From a virus: a DNA stretch of 64,000 nt. Below, in pieces: positions 7,498-15,398 of this stretch (positions are counted from its first letter, which is position 1; each line of letters starts with the position of its first letter). A program made the position numbers and the translations under genes. The notes beneath the pieces are model-generated. The model did no database searches. It saw nothing but the letters and a program-made list of their open reading frames with translations, and was not told the origin of the DNA. Location: positions 1 to 64,000 of the IMG/VR virus record IMGVR_UViG_3300032092_000011. One strand, 5' to 3'.

Positions 7498-7870
7498 AAA
7501 AAATTTTTACTTTTTTAACTTCTGTCTTTTTAGAAAATGCAACACTCAATATTCCATTAGTATGTGACGCTTTTAAATTATCAACATCAACATCAGAACC
7601 TAGTGTAAATTTTCTAACAAATGATTTTTTAAACTTGTTAGAAGCTTTCTCATCGATTTCAGCAGAAATTACAAGATCCATACCTTCAACTTCAATACTC
7701 AATTCATCTGTTTCAAATCCAGGTACTGCTAAATGAAGGGTGTTGTTTTCAACATAATAATCTTTGAATTGATCTGTTGAAATCCAGGTTGTTTTCCAGA
7801 TTGGTTCGCTAATGTTGTCGAACATTTTTTCTACTACTTTGTCAAATGAAGTTCCTCTTGTTGTAAACAT
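7496..7870 (-). CDS. Hsp20/alpha-crystallin small heat-shock protein
   Basis: Small heat-shock proteins hold unfolding proteins for refolding. The alpha-crystallin domain runs through LHLAVPGFETDELSIEVEG, VISAEIDEK, FVRKFTLGSDVDVDNLKAS and TNGILSVAFSKK, ending with the family's (A/G)xLxV-type motif. Length is 124 aa, with a short N-terminal arm. It is followed immediately by the promoter of the next gene and preceded by a region with repeated TTGGCATA boxes. Together with DnaJ and the Clp proteins it suggests a phage chaperone set. Confidence 0.9.
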   Translation of the reverse strand: MFTTRGTSFDKVVEKMFDNISEPIWKTTWISTDQFKDYYVENNTLHLAVPGFETDELSIEVEGMDLVISAEIDEKASNKFKKSFVRKFTLGSDVDVDNLKASHTNGILSVAFSKKTEVKKVKIF

Positions 7871-7874
7871 AATT

Positions 7875-7960
7875 TATTATATTTTTGGTTTCTGGCTTAT
7901 GCCATTACTAATATATGTACAAAAAGTATGCCAATTTGATTTTTATGCCAAATTGTCATA
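7875..7960 (-). promoter_or_regulatory. Hsp20 upstream region with TTGGCATA repeats
   Basis: On the minus strand TTGGCATA occurs twice, and a partial TGGCATAA a third time, in front of the Hsp20 gene. A possible core lies between (TTTTTGTACATATATTA). Repeated boxes before a heat-shock gene may be regulator sites. Confidence 0.4.
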
Positions 7961-7963
7961 TTT

Positions 7964-8698
7964 TTAAAAATCTGAGTTTCTAATTGGTGACATATTGGCA
8001 AATCTTAAAACTAGACTTCCGGCTGCCTCAATATCCTCTTCGCAATAATTTTTAATATCTTCAATTCTACCAGCCCAATATGCCGCACCGACTTCTCCAG
8101 CCGACATTTCATCTTTTGGATTTTTAATACCTAAAAGAAGACAAATATGAGCAAGAGCTGCGCTACTCCAGCCACCGGCTTTCCATACCTCGTATGTATC
8201 AATTAAACAGTTTTCCCATGGTTTCATTTTATGTAAATGAAGTTGTTTAGGTAGATCTAGCCCATGAACAATACTTTTTTTGATGATATATGGAATATCA
8301 AATCCTTTAATATTATGTCCAACTAATTTGATTCCAGGCGCCTTAAAAAATACAATCTTCATGAATTCAATAAATTCTGAAAGTAGATCCTTCTCATCGG
8401 TACCATAAAATGATTTCTTTTGCATGAATGGATTTCCTTCTTCATCGAATTTAACTTGACCAACTGAGATACACACAATTCTACCCCATTCAGCAGAAAG
8501 AGATGCTTTTTGATAATAAATCTCATCATCAGATAGATTCTTTAATTCAACGTCCTCATCTCTGATAAATTTAGCCTTTCTTTCCCAAAAACTTTTGAGA
8601 GATGGAATATTGGTAATAGCTTCTTGATATGTTTCAAACCCAGAGGTCGTCTCAATATCAATAAAAAGCATTCCTTTAATTTCTTCTTGATTATACAT
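7964..8698 (-). CDS. DnaQ/PolB-like 3'-5' exonuclease
   Basis: The protein has the DEDD exonuclease motifs: MLFIDIETTS (Exo I, Asp and Glu), LVGHNIKGFDIPYI (Exo II) and NYCEEDIEAA (Exo III). It also has KMKPWENCLIDTYEVWKAGG, typical of the PolB-like stand-alone exonuclease group common in Bacteroidetes. A 3'-5' DNA exonuclease used in proofreading or DNA processing is expected. No polymerase lies in this window. Its start overlaps the upstream stop by TAATG. Confidence 0.85.
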   Translation of the reverse strand: MYNQEEIKGMLFIDIETTSGFETYQEAITNIPSLKSFWERKAKFIRDEDVELKNLSDDEIYYQKASLSAEWGRIVCISVGQVKFDEEGNPFMQKKSFYGTDEKDLLSEFIEFMKIVFFKAPGIKLVGHNIKGFDIPYIIKKSIVHGLDLPKQLHLHKMKPWENCLIDTYEVWKAGGWSSAALAHICLLLGIKNPKDEMSAGEVGAAYWAGRIEDIKNYCEEDIEAAGSLVLRFANMSPIRNSDF

Positions 8699-8979
8699 TA
8701 TTCATATTTAGTTTTAGTAATACTGTCTACCTCTTTAATTATATCAAATATAGAACATGAGTAAATCCAATAAGGTCGACCCATTCGCTTAGTATCGTTG
8801 TCGCTTGCTGGTACATGGAATGAGTACCACTTAACACCATATGTTTTTGTTAAATTTTCATTAACACCAACACATTCGCCTTGATATGTTGTCATTTTAG
8901 CCCAAACAAATTCATAGAACTTGCCTTCTTTGGGATTCTTAACGTTAACGATTTGGATTTCTTTAGGTTTCTTTGCCAT
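8698..8979 (-). CDS. hypothetical protein, 93 aa
   Basis: Basic start (MAKKPKEIQIVNVKNPKEGK), then an aromatic-rich beta-like region (YEFVWAKMTTYQGECVGV, WYSFHVPAS). No family was recognised. It is the first gene after the promoter at 8993-9035 and is translationally coupled to the exonuclease. Confidence 0.7.
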   Translation of the reverse strand: MAKKPKEIQIVNVKNPKEGKFYEFVWAKMTTYQGECVGVNENLTKTYGVKWYSFHVPASDNDTKRMGRPYWIYSCSIFDIIKEVDSITKTKYE

Positions 8980-8992
8980 AATTTCTAATTGT

Positions 8993-9035
8993 TTATGTAA
9001 ATATAAACAAAAAAATCGACACGGTAAAATTTTTG
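8993..9035 (-). promoter_or_regulatory. early-type promoter
   Basis: Minus strand AATTTTACCGTGTCG, then TTTATATTTACATAA, before the 93-aa gene. Confidence 0.78.
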
Positions 9036-9044
9036 TGAAAGATT

Positions 9045-9068
9045 TTAAGATTATATGAGTAATCTTAA
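9045..9068 (-). terminator. possible terminator hairpin
   Basis: TTAAGATTA (9045-9053) pairs with TAATCTTAA (9060-9068). The stem is AT-rich and the T run weak. Confidence 0.45.
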
Positions 9069-9074
9069 GAAAGT

Positions 9075-9314
9075 TTAATCCAACTGCTCAAATGGATCTG
9101 ACCAGGTTCTAGACTGACGAACCTTAACATATTGGTCGTATGTTAAATGAATTGCTATATAACCTCCTGAAATAGAATATGGAGCATCGGTCTCTGAAAA
9201 CCAATATTGAGGTGGAATTTCTACCCTATCATTTAAAAAATCAAAAAGCTCGTCGACGAGCATATGGTGTACATATATGGTTAAAACCATGCATTTGTTA
9301 TTAGGGTACCCCAT
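9075..9314 (-). CDS. hypothetical protein, 79 aa
   Basis: Start at the ATG at 9314 (MGYPNNKCMVLTIYVHHMLV), which shares a base with the stop of the upstream ATP-grasp gene (TAATG). A longer frame would need a TTG. Mixed alpha/beta with several aromatic residues; no family was recognised. A 9-bp inverted repeat at 9045-9068 follows and may end transcription. Confidence 0.65.
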   Translation of the reverse strand: MGYPNNKCMVLTIYVHHMLVDELFDFLNDRVEIPPQYWFSETDAPYSISGGYIAIHLTYDQYVKVRQSRTWSDPFEQLD

Positions 9315-10258
9315 TATTTCTCTACTTTCCAAGCTGGATTCTGTTTTGTATTCTGTGCTGTATCTTCCTCTTTAAATTTCTTTAAAAGATCTACAGTATC
9401 TTGAGACAATTCGGTTTCATAATAATCCTCATAGATCTTTTGATATAAAATAGACATGATACCAAATAATGCACCTGGTTCCGAGTTCATTTCAAAAACA
9501 TAAACTTTACCATCCTTAGTTTCAGCTAAATCAATTGCATAAAAGTCTAAATCTGAATGGGCATCTGAAAAATATCTTAAAACCTTTAAATGTTCTGGTT
9601 TAATGTTCTTAATATCTTTACAGATATATGAAAAATTAGTTTCTTTTTCTGGATCTTTTTTAGAAATATCAGCAGTTTCATCATCTAACGGAACTCTTTG
9701 AGCCCATTGGATCAACTCTCCTCTCCATAACCAGTATCTATGTTCTTCTGTAATATCTATTTTTTCAGAAAATGAAGTGAATTTGCTTAAATCAGCAGAA
9801 TCAAAATCTTCTTCATCTTTAAAAACAACGATTCCTAATCCGCTATGCTCATTATCAGGCTTAGCAACAATAGGAAAATTAAGATCCTTTACTTCGCTTG
9901 GATCTGTAACGCTAGGTATAATATAGTTACTATCCTGATGCATTTCATAGAATGCTGACTTTGATGATATATTTTTTCTAGCCTCGATCTTATTATAAAT
10001 CTGATCGGGACGAATAGCTCCTTTTTCTAAAAGTTGCTCTAAAGTACCACGATCATAATTAAGTACAGGAAGTCCTTTTGGAACATCAACAACATCTATA
10101 TCTCTAGTTAAAATACACCAATATTCAGGAGTATGATATTCATCACCAGTTATAAAAGAATCTTCTAAATCTTTTCTTCTAGTAATGCATACCTTTTTAA
10201 ACTCATCTTTTACAATGGCTTCAGATACAAATTGTTCAAATGTTAATAGTGACTTCAT
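9314..10258 (-). CDS. ATP-grasp-fold protein with capsid-leader-like N-terminus
   Basis: The N-terminus MKSLLTFEQFVSEA matches the leader shared by ten other proteins here and resembles the T4 capsid targeting sequence. Residues of about 95-285 look like an ATP-grasp ligase domain: FPIVAKPDNEHSGLGIVVF (ATP-binding Lys and glycine loop) and FYAIDLAETKDGKVYVFEMN (metal-binding Glu and Asn). Such enzymes join a carboxylate to an amine using ATP. The substrate is unknown. It heads a glycosyltransferase/hydroxylase group, so a fibre- or host-modifying role is possible. If the leader works as in T4, the enzyme would be packaged. Confidence 0.72.
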   Translation of the reverse strand: MKSLLTFEQFVSEAIVKDEFKKVCITRRKDLEDSFITGDEYHTPEYWCILTRDIDVVDVPKGLPVLNYDRGTLEQLLEKGAIRPDQIYNKIEARKNISSKSAFYEMHQDSNYIIPSVTDPSEVKDLNFPIVAKPDNEHSGLGIVVFKDEEDFDSADLSKFTSFSEKIDITEEHRYWLWRGELIQWAQRVPLDDETADISKKDPEKETNFSYICKDIKNIKPEHLKVLRYFSDAHSDLDFYAIDLAETKDGKVYVFEMNSEPGALFGIMSILYQKIYEDYYETELSQDTVDLLKKFKEEDTAQNTKQNPAWKVEK

Positions 10259-10268
10259 GTACTATATA

Positions 10269-10868
10269 TTATTTGTAATGTTCTCCGCCTACCCAAAGAA
10301 CGAAAGATCTTCTAGTTCCTTTAGTAACGGGAGTAACTCGATGCATCATATATGATGGAAAAACTACAACATTACCACGTCCTCTTGGGGCTTGTCGAAT
10401 CCAATCTCCACCTCCCCAAATTTCTAAATCGCCGCCCTCGTATTCGCCGCCATCCGAAAGCTGAACTGTTATAGAAACTTTTCTTTTAGATGCCATTCCA
10501 GTTCCTAAATCTTGATGCCATGTATAATGTCCACCTGCAACATCGTAATATTCTGTATATTGAATTGCTTCTGGTGCTGCAATTAAATCAAATCCCCAGG
10601 TATGGTCATTAGCCTCAATTGCCATGGCCATTAATTTATCATAAAGCCATCCCCATTCTTGTGTTTGAGGAATCCATTTAATGCTAGAACTACGTACCTT
10701 TTTATCGACATTAGTTGATTCTCCTCCGATAATTGTAGCTTGCTCAAATGGAATTAAATCCACGTCATTATAAATTTTAGTTAATTCTTGTTCGGTAAAT
10801 CCCTTATCGAACCAGTAATAATTCTGAGGATCATTCTCAGGTTTTGTAAAGATGTTTTGAAAGTTCAT
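10269..10868 (-). CDS. 2OG-Fe(II) oxygenase, PKHD/prolyl-4-hydroxylase-like
   Basis: The double-stranded beta-helix core shows the iron ligands in HYTWHQDLGTG (HxD) and in VVFPSYMMHRVTPV (distal His). An Arg in TKGTRRSFVLWVGG would bind 2-oxoglutarate. SITVQLSDGGEYEGGDLEIW is typical of the PKHD hydroxylase branch. It would hydroxylate Pro, Lys or another substrate using O2 and 2-oxoglutarate. It lies next to glycosyltransferases and upstream of collagen-like fibre genes, so fibre hydroxylation is a plausible inference. Length is 199 aa. Confidence 0.87.
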   Translation of the reverse strand: MNFQNIFTKPENDPQNYYWFDKGFTEQELTKIYNDVDLIPFEQATIIGGESTNVDKKVRSSSIKWIPQTQEWGWLYDKLMAMAIEANDHTWGFDLIAAPEAIQYTEYYDVAGGHYTWHQDLGTGMASKRKVSITVQLSDGGEYEGGDLEIWGGGDWIRQAPRGRGNVVVFPSYMMHRVTPVTKGTRRSFVLWVGGEHYK

Positions 10869-10871
10869 ATA

Positions 10872-11534
10872 TTATTTATTTTTGTTAATTAGGGTTTGAA
10901 TCTCTTGATCCCAGAACGTATGTTCTTGTTGCATGTGAGAATCCTCAAATTCTTTACTGGTTACTGAAACTTCACCTGGTGTTTTAAGTCCTTGGATCCA
11001 ATATATTTTTCGTTTCATGAGGTCTTTGTTATAGAAATATAGATAATCATCTCCAAAAAATATCTTAAAACAATGTGGTATTTTTATATAATTCTCTTTT
11101 TTAAGAATCATCATACAACCAAAACCATATCCTCTATCATTTATTTCAGTCAATTCTATAAAATCATTGAACGTATTAATTTCAGAATTTAAAAGATTAT
11201 CTTTGTAGAGACCAATCATTCCAAAATTAGAATCTTTTTGGATCAACGTGTTGAACTTTCTTACCAAAAAATCAATGTTAATCGATATATCATCATTAAG
11301 TAGGCAAACGTATTTGTTCTGTGCAAGTGTTACGCCTATTGACCAAGAAGGATTGACAAATATGTTTGATTTTGGTTTAATAACTGTAACTCTATAATCC
11401 TTGCTTGCATATCCTTTCTGCGCATTGTCGATAATAATAAGCTCAGCATCCATGTTTTTGCAACTTTCAAAACTTTCAATAGTTTTGAAAATACGGTCGG
11501 ATTTCCATAGAGTCGGTATTATGAATGTAATCAT
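10872..11534 (-). CDS. family 2 glycosyltransferase
   Basis: GT-A fold features: MITFIIPTLWKSDRIFKTIE at the start, ELIIIDNAQKG, and VCLLNDDISINIDFL with the DxD-like LNDD that holds metal and nucleotide sugar. Length is 220 aa. The sugar and acceptor cannot be told. It overlaps the next glycosyltransferase gene by four bases, and the hydroxylase follows directly. Confidence 0.82.
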   Translation of the reverse strand: MITFIIPTLWKSDRIFKTIESFESCKNMDAELIIIDNAQKGYASKDYRVTVIKPKSNIFVNPSWSIGVTLAQNKYVCLLNDDISINIDFLVRKFNTLIQKDSNFGMIGLYKDNLLNSEINTFNDFIELTEINDRGYGFGCMMILKKENYIKIPHCFKIFFGDDYLYFYNKDLMKRKIYWIQGLKTPGEVSVTSKEFEDSHMQQEHTFWDQEIQTLINKNK

Positions 11535-13342
11535 ATTTTGTATATTTCATTGACATAGCATTCTTCTTTGCCAAATTTACTAGGAGTATTAAGTGGATTA
11601 TTTGGATTTTCTTCATATGCCCAATCTTTATAGCCTAATTCCTCAAATCTATTTTTAATCTGCTCATTATAATGCCATGCAATAGAACGAACTCTTCTTT
11701 GAATATCCTTTCTAGCCAAATCATGTGAATTCATAACATTGCCATTGTTGTAGATAAATTGCAAGTAACCGAGTCTAGGTATTCTAACCATTTTCGTTTT
11801 TAAGAATGTTCTTACAATTAGTTCATAATCATCTGCAATTGCAAGATCTCTACAATGTCCACCAATTTCAAAATACGTTTCTCGCCTCCATGCTCTAACA
11901 TGATTTGGTACTCCAACGATATGCCTGATTGTTTTTGGATTTATATTTGAAGAGACAGCAACTTTAAATGTTTTATCTAGAACAGTTTCTTTAACATATC
12001 TTCCATATCCTAGTGCGAATCCATCTGGATATGTTAGTGAATTCCAATTTTGATCTATTTCTGCTGAATCTGTATAAAAGAATCCGGCATCTTTATGTGC
12101 TTGTGAAGCATTAAATAAATCTTCAGTGCATGTAGGTACTAAATAATCGTCATGGTCCAATTCTGCTAAAATATAACCTCGACATAAAGTCGCAGCTCTC
12201 CATTTTACTTCACCGATATTACCACCACTTTTCGGATTAATATCAAATACTCTAACTCTTGGATCTTTTGATGCGATTGCATTTGCTATTTTAAGAGTAG
12301 CTCCACCATCACTAGAATCATTAACAACCACCCACTCCCAATCAATATATGTTTGCGACCTTAGTGAATTATATGTCATTAAAAGTTTTTCACCAGTGTT
12401 ATATGCTGGAGTAAAATATGAAATCAATTTAGAATTATCAAAACTCATCATCGTTGTCATTGCACAATTATATGCTTTTTCACCGGTCAATGGATCATTA
12501 GGTTCTACATTAATCCACATTTTTCTAAATTCATGTGGCGCATTCCAAAGAGTTTTTAAATCTTCTGGATTTTCATATGCGCTAACAATAGCAATTGGTT
12601 TTACTCTAGCTAAATCTTCAAAAATATTTGAATCATCTTTGATATATTCAACATCTAAATCTTGAGATTCATAACTTGCATAGTAAGATGATTTTAAATC
12701 AGGTGTTCCTTCTCCAATATAAAGAATTTTAGGAACTTTGGCACTAGGTGCTTTTTGTAGATAATTGTAATGTGCTAAAATTTCATCAATAAAAAGAAAT
12801 GAATTTGGATTGGATTCATATACCTTTTCAATAAATCTACCATCAGCATCATAACCACCTTCAAATTCTATTCGATCAAATACTCTTCTGTTTAAAACAA
12901 ATTGAGCTAAATCAATATGTCTAACTTTCATATTTTCTGGCTTTGCGTACCTAACATCTACGCCAGTAAAATCTTTTCCAGCAACATGTTGATTAAATAC
13001 AATTCCATCTACAGAATTGTCAATCGATTCTTTTATTTTATCATAGAAATTTTCATGTAAAATATTATCATCATCTAGAGAATAGATCCAACCCGATTTA
13101 ATGGTATCTTTTATAATTCTACTCATTTGTGGATATAAATAGTCTCCACCTTGAGAGTATTCAAAATGAACTCTTGGGCTATATTCTTGTAGTTGAGTTA
13201 ATAATTCAACATCAATATCTTTTAATCGAGTCGAATCAAATATAATGTGCCAAACAACATCACTTGCTTTAGGAATTGAATTAGCAACTTTTAGTAGGTT
13301 TTGAGGTCTACTACACCTTGTTAAAATATGTATTGTATTCAT
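11531..13342 (-). CDS. two-domain glycosyltransferase, 603 aa
   Basis: The first part (about residues 1-215) starts IHILTRCSRPQNLLKVANSI and contains IYSLDDDNILHENFYDKI, a GT-A-type DDD motif. The second part (about 300-560) is a classical family 2 domain: YFTPAYNTGEKLLMTYNSLR, WVVVNDSSDGG and ILAELDHDDYLVP. Two transferase domains in one chain suggest consecutive sugar additions. It sits in the hydroxylase/glycosyltransferase group next to the first collagen-like fibre. Confidence 0.85.
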   Translation of the reverse strand: MNTIHILTRCSRPQNLLKVANSIPKASDVVWHIIFDSTRLKDIDVELLTQLQEYSPRVHFEYSQGGDYLYPQMSRIIKDTIKSGWIYSLDDDNILHENFYDKIKESIDNSVDGIVFNQHVAGKDFTGVDVRYAKPENMKVRHIDLAQFVLNRRVFDRIEFEGGYDADGRFIEKVYESNPNSFLFIDEILAHYNYLQKAPSAKVPKILYIGEGTPDLKSSYYASYESQDLDVEYIKDDSNIFEDLARVKPIAIVSAYENPEDLKTLWNAPHEFRKMWINVEPNDPLTGEKAYNCAMTTMMSFDNSKLISYFTPAYNTGEKLLMTYNSLRSQTYIDWEWVVVNDSSDGGATLKIANAIASKDPRVRVFDINPKSGGNIGEVKWRAATLCRGYILAELDHDDYLVPTCTEDLFNASQAHKDAGFFYTDSAEIDQNWNSLTYPDGFALGYGRYVKETVLDKTFKVAVSSNINPKTIRHIVGVPNHVRAWRRETYFEIGGHCRDLAIADDYELIVRTFLKTKMVRIPRLGYLQFIYNNGNVMNSHDLARKDIQRRVRSIAWHYNEQIKNRFEELGYKDWAYEENPNNPLNTPSKFGKEECYVNEIYKI

Positions 13343-13347
13343 GTTTA

Positions 13348-14274
13348 TTATTTTACATCAAAAAAGAACAAATGGAAGAATCTAGCATTATTAATATCGT
13401 CACCAAAATACTTAGTAGCAGCGTGAATTCTCTTTGAGTCAAAAAGAACTAATCTATTATAAACATTTCCAACCTCATCAATTTTTTCATACTGTGTTGA
13501 ATCATAAAAGTTTAATTGTGAACTTCTACCCTTAAATGTTTTATTATATGCCTCAGCATCTTGAGATGGGTCATCAAACCTGGTTCTACCAGTAAATTTA
13601 CTAGCGTAGAATGCAGTACCAGTTTCATACGGAGCTTCTTTAGTTAAGAAAACCATAGCTGCGTAATTTTGACTATCAACATGATATACAATTGGATCGT
13701 TAGCAACGCAATATTGGAATACACCATTTGCGTAAGTTTCAAGATTCCAGTTGACAATTTCACGACCAATAATTTGTTCAAACTTTTCTTTGGTTCCTTC
13801 TAAAACAAATCTTTCTTTGCTTCTTTTACCTTTATGATAATTAGATGGACTAAAGTCTAAATTATTAATGGCAAAATCTCTAACAAAATCTGGATTATCA
13901 TAGAAATTATCAACAATGATTAAACCTTTATTTTCATTATTAAATCCAGAATGAAATGCAATATAGTTATCAATATTTCCGCACTGGTATAATAATTCAC
14001 CAAAGTGAATATCAATATTCGAACTTGATCTAATAATGAATTCAACACCAACCATACTATTGTTGCCAGGGTAGTATTCCAGTACATCAGGTCGATCAAT
14101 CGCGGTAAATGGTATAGTAACATCATTAATACTGATCGATGTTATTGGTTTAAACTGATCACCATCCTTGACAGTAATCCAACCCCGTACTTTATAAAAA
14201 ACGCTAGCTTGTTTCTCGATAGAATCGAAATACCAATATACGTTTGGTGATTTTGTGAAATGATTATTAATCAT
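13348..14274 (-). CDS. 2OG-Fe(II)-oxygenase-like (DUF6445-type) protein
   Basis: The C-terminal two thirds resemble an oxygenase beta-helix: IVYHVDSQNYAAMVFLT (HxD), ETGTAFYASKFTG, and VLFDSKRIHAATKYFG (distal His) followed by ARFFHLFFF. The first 90 residues are a separate beta domain (VRGWITVKDGDQFKPITSIS). I recall related sequences as DUF6445, but could not check this. It may be a second fibre- or glycan-modifying hydroxylase. Confidence 0.62.
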   Translation of the reverse strand: MINNHFTKSPNVYWYFDSIEKQASVFYKVRGWITVKDGDQFKPITSISINDVTIPFTAIDRPDVLEYYPGNNSMVGVEFIIRSSSNIDIHFGELLYQCGNIDNYIAFHSGFNNENKGLIIVDNFYDNPDFVRDFAINNLDFSPSNYHKGKRSKERFVLEGTKEKFEQIIGREIVNWNLETYANGVFQYCVANDPIVYHVDSQNYAAMVFLTKEAPYETGTAFYASKFTGRTRFDDPSQDAEAYNKTFKGRSSQLNFYDSTQYEKIDEVGNVYNRLVLFDSKRIHAATKYFGDDINNARFFHLFFFDVK

Positions 14275-14302
14275 AATTTTAGTTTATAGGTTTAATATTA
14301 AG

Positions 14303-15334
14303 TTAGTTTCCTCTTTTCTTATCAAAGTTTAAATATGTATCAGGATTTATTATGAGCTCATCCGAAATATCGTAGCATCCCTTAATAATATCATCTTTTG
14401 AAGCACCCTTATCAACAAGTTCTACTATCACTTGTTCAAAATAATGATTATGCTTTTCTAAATCAGTAAATTTCCAATTCTTAGGACAGCACCCACAGAA
14501 ATATTGTTCTGGAGTAATATAACCATACTTACATTTAAAGGATTCTCCGCCATATCCGCATGGTTTTAAAGAAGCATAGTAAGAATCCCAATCTAATTTA
14601 AACCGCCAGTGTTCATCATGCACAAATGCACCAAATTCTAAAAAAGCTGAGTTAAGTTGAAATCCTTCGGGTTCTTTTTCTATTTCAGCTCTACCCCAGT
14701 TTGGATTTCCTTTAATTTCAATCGCATCTCCATTTTTATCAAAAAATTCTGGAAGAGGAAAGATTCCAACCTCATAAAATCTTTTATTTCTTCTAAATAC
14801 CGGATTGTTTGTATATTCCTTTTTGGATAGATTCCAATATATTAATGATTCAAATTGATTTCTTTTAAGTAGGTTTTCTTCTTTTAACCAATATGAATAT
14901 CCAAATTGTCGGTCGTCAATGTCATTTTGGTATCTTCTAAGAACCATCTGATCAAGTTCTAGATTAGAATCAAAACATCTAATTAAAGAATTAATCCAAT
15001 TAAGTTCTAAACCGCTGATTTTTTGAGGTAAACATGTCCAATCTCCTTCTAAAAATAGAACATATTCATAATGTTCGGTCATTTTATTAAGTCGATTAAT
15101 TCCAGCACCAACTCCTAGATTTTTTTTTGAAAGTTCAAGGTGCCAAGATACATTAGAATATTTGTTAAATAATCGTTCAGTAACTTCTAATAATTCATTA
15201 TTATATGAATTTAAGAATATGAACCAATCTCCTTCAAAATTTGGATTAGCATCTAAAAAAGATACAATAGTTCTTTCTAGATATTCTGCTCTAAGTTGAG
15301 CATCGTGTGATAATGTTGCGATACAGAATTTCAT
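14303..15334 (-). CDS. GT-A-like glycosyltransferase, 343 aa
   Basis: The start (MKFCIATLSHDAQLRAEYLE) and the segment YEYVLFLEGDWTC, an ExD-type motif, suggest a GT-A nucleotide-sugar enzyme. The C-terminal part has a Cys cluster (KCKYGYITPEQYFCGCCPKN) that could bind metal. A late-type promoter (15358-15369) and a terminator lie just upstream, so this gene probably begins the 15 kb to 9 kb late transcript. Confidence 0.65.
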   Translation of the reverse strand: MKFCIATLSHDAQLRAEYLERTIVSFLDANPNFEGDWFIFLNSYNNELLEVTERLFNKYSNVSWHLELSKKNLGVGAGINRLNKMTEHYEYVLFLEGDWTCLPQKISGLELNWINSLIRCFDSNLELDQMVLRRYQNDIDDRQFGYSYWLKEENLLKRNQFESLIYWNLSKKEYTNNPVFRRNKRFYEVGIFPLPEFFDKNGDAIEIKGNPNWGRAEIEKEPEGFQLNSAFLEFGAFVHDEHWRFKLDWDSYYASLKPCGYGGESFKCKYGYITPEQYFCGCCPKNWKFTDLEKHNHYFEQVIVELVDKGASKDDIIKGCYDISDELIINPDTYLNFDKKRGN

Positions 15335-15357
15335 ATTATTATAATAATATACTACAT

Positions 15358-15369
15358 TCTATATATACA
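15358..15369 (-). promoter_or_regulatory. late-type promoter
   Basis: Minus strand GTATATATAGAA, directly after the T run of the terminator at 15372-15394 and upstream of the 343-aa glycosyltransferase gene. Confidence 0.65.
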
Positions 15370-15396
15370 AAAAAGCCGGAATGAATCCGGCTTTAA
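15370..15396 (-). terminator. intrinsic terminator
   Basis: AAAGCCGGA (15372-15380) pairs with TCCGGCTTT (15386-15394), with a T run on the minus strand, after the Hint-protein gene. Confidence 0.92.
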
Positions 15397-15398
15397 AA

